Both the position numbers and the translations under genes were made by a program. The notes below the pieces were generated by a model. It searched no databases and had not been told where the DNA came from. It saw nothing but the letters and a program-made list of their open reading frames with translations. Positions 5,160-5,808 of a stretch of DNA of 5,808 nucleotides are shown here, in pieces (positions within the stretch are counted from its first letter, which is position 1; the number at the start of each line of letters is the position of its first letter). Source of the stretch: Sphingomonadaceae bacterium (GTDB lineage: Bacteria; Pseudomonadota; Alphaproteobacteria; Sphingomonadales; Sphingomonadaceae); contig CANFIV010000116.1 in NCBI GenBank assembly GCA_947446935.1, positions 1-5,808 on the forward strand. Reading direction: 5' to 3'.

Positions 5160-5808
5160 CTAAGGCCGCGCCGCCATCAGCTGCGGCGCGGTCTTCGCCC
5201 CCACCCACAGGCTCATGTCCACCGAATTGCTCACCCGGAACGGCGTGCCTGCCTTGTTCAGGAACAGAGCCTCCATCTCCTGCCGGTTGAACGGGCGTGA
5301 GCCGAGGCGGCCGAAGATTGCCATCTGGCCGCCGGTCTCGTCCACCCCACGGTCGCGGTCGAGGCCCTTGGAGAGCGCGAGTGCCGGGGTCGGCGTGCGG
5401 GCCCAGGCAATCAGTTCGGGCTTGGGTTCGGGCGAGAAGCCGTAGAAGTTCGGCTGGCTTGCAGGTGATGTCAGCTGCAGCACCTTCATCCCGTTTCGCC
5501 CATCCGCGACATAGGCAAACAGCGAGGCGTTGGTGGAGGCGACGATCACGTCCTCCGCATCGTTGAGCGCCCCGTCCGCTGTGAAGGCCTGATAGATCGC
5601 CGGGCGCGTGGGCGCGGTGACATCGACGATCACAAGGCCCTGCGCCTTGGCCGCGACATAGGCATAGGTGCGGCTGACATAGACCCGGCGCGCATCGGTG
5701 AGAGGTACGGTCGCCGAAGGTACCGGCTGGGGCTTGGCCAGATTGGTCACGTCCATCAATTCGAGCCCGTTCGCAGTGGTCACCCACAAGTAGCGGAACT
5801 GCACCGCC
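5160..5808 (-). CDS. LVIVD-repeat protein, C-terminal part only
   Basis: The last 215 residues are visible and the reading frame runs off the right edge; the GTG at 5802-5804 is probably internal. Successive beta-propeller-like repeats are present: YLWVTTANGLELMDVTNL, then YAYVAAKAQGLVIVDVTAP (the LVIVD signature), then FAYVADGRNGMKVLQLTSP. A non-repetitive tail with ARTPTPALALSKGLDRDRG and RPFNRQEMEALFL follows. LVIVD proteins are usually large, exported, propeller-like proteins of unknown function. Export cannot be checked here because the N-terminus is missing. The stop (5160-5162) lies 6 bp from that of the convergent 131-residue gene. Family identity is good; function is not known. Confidence 0.85.
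   Translation of the reverse strand, partial: AVQFRYLWVTTANGLELMDVTNLAKPQPVPSATVPLTDARRVYVSRTYAYVAAKAQGLVIVDVTAPTRPAIYQAFTADGALNDAEDVIVASTNASLFAYVADGRNGMKVLQLTSPASQPNFYGFSPEPKPELIAWARTPTPALALSKGLDRDRGVDETGGQMAIFGRLGSRPFNRQEMEALFLNKAGTPFRVSNSVDMSLWVGAKTAPQLMAARP
5166..5191 (+). terminator. Strong hairpin downstream of the 131-aa gene, inside the LVIVD gene
   Basis: CCGCGCCGC (5166-5174) and GCGGCGCGG (5183-5191) form a perfect 9-bp GC stem with an 8-nt loop, 12 nt past the plus-strand stop. It is followed by the short pyrimidine stretch TCTTC. It could end plus-strand transcription, although the T run is weak. On the minus strand the same bases encode the last residues of the LVIVD protein. 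Confidence 0.45.

Noticed and set aside
4942..5787. Minus-strand open frame of 281 codons overlapping the LVIVD and 131-aa genes
   Set aside because: The translation is Arg/Gly/Pro-rich with no family motif, and it overlaps two better-supported genes in other frames. It is a high-GC shadow frame.

Overview
The window reads as ordinary, GC-rich alphaproteobacterial chromosome, most likely from the Sphingomonadales (Erythrobacteraceae, Novosphingobium or Sphingomonas type). This is judged from the rpmF-plsX-fabH order, the style of the small unknown proteins, and a composite palindromic repeat of a kind I associate with these genomes. No database search was possible, so the taxonomic call is an inference.

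Left part (1-2510). A minus-strand lipid/translation operon runs rpmF (ribosomal protein L32), plsX (phosphate acyltransferase) and fabH (ketoacyl-ACP synthase III, only its last codons cut off by the window edge). plsX and fabH overlap by ATGA. A plausible promoter and a structured leader lie upstream of rpmF. A divergent gene for a small MAPEG-family membrane protein follows on the plus strand.

Middle (2900-4500). The MAPEG gene converges on a minus-strand GloC/YcbL-type metallo-beta-lactamase-fold hydrolase. Upstream of that gene, a 135-bp nested palindromic repeat almost fills the gap to a minus-strand gene for a LexA/CI-like S24 regulator, which keeps its Ser/Lys dyad and an Ala-Gly cleavage site.

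Right part (4500-5808). Between the S24 gene and a divergent plus-strand pair lies an AT-rich spacer with three similar GGATTWWTCC-like sites about 20 bp apart, two of them forming a perfect 11-bp inverted repeat. The plus-strand pair is a 62-residue HTH-like protein and a 131-residue conserved-type protein of unknown function. The pair converges, with a 6-bp gap, on the 3' end of a minus-strand LVIVD-repeat protein that runs off the right edge.

The most interesting part is the S24 / three-site operator / small HTH protein arrangement. It looks like a CI/Cro-type switch in an otherwise housekeeping setting. The parts are visible in the sequence, but the regulatory role is inferred.
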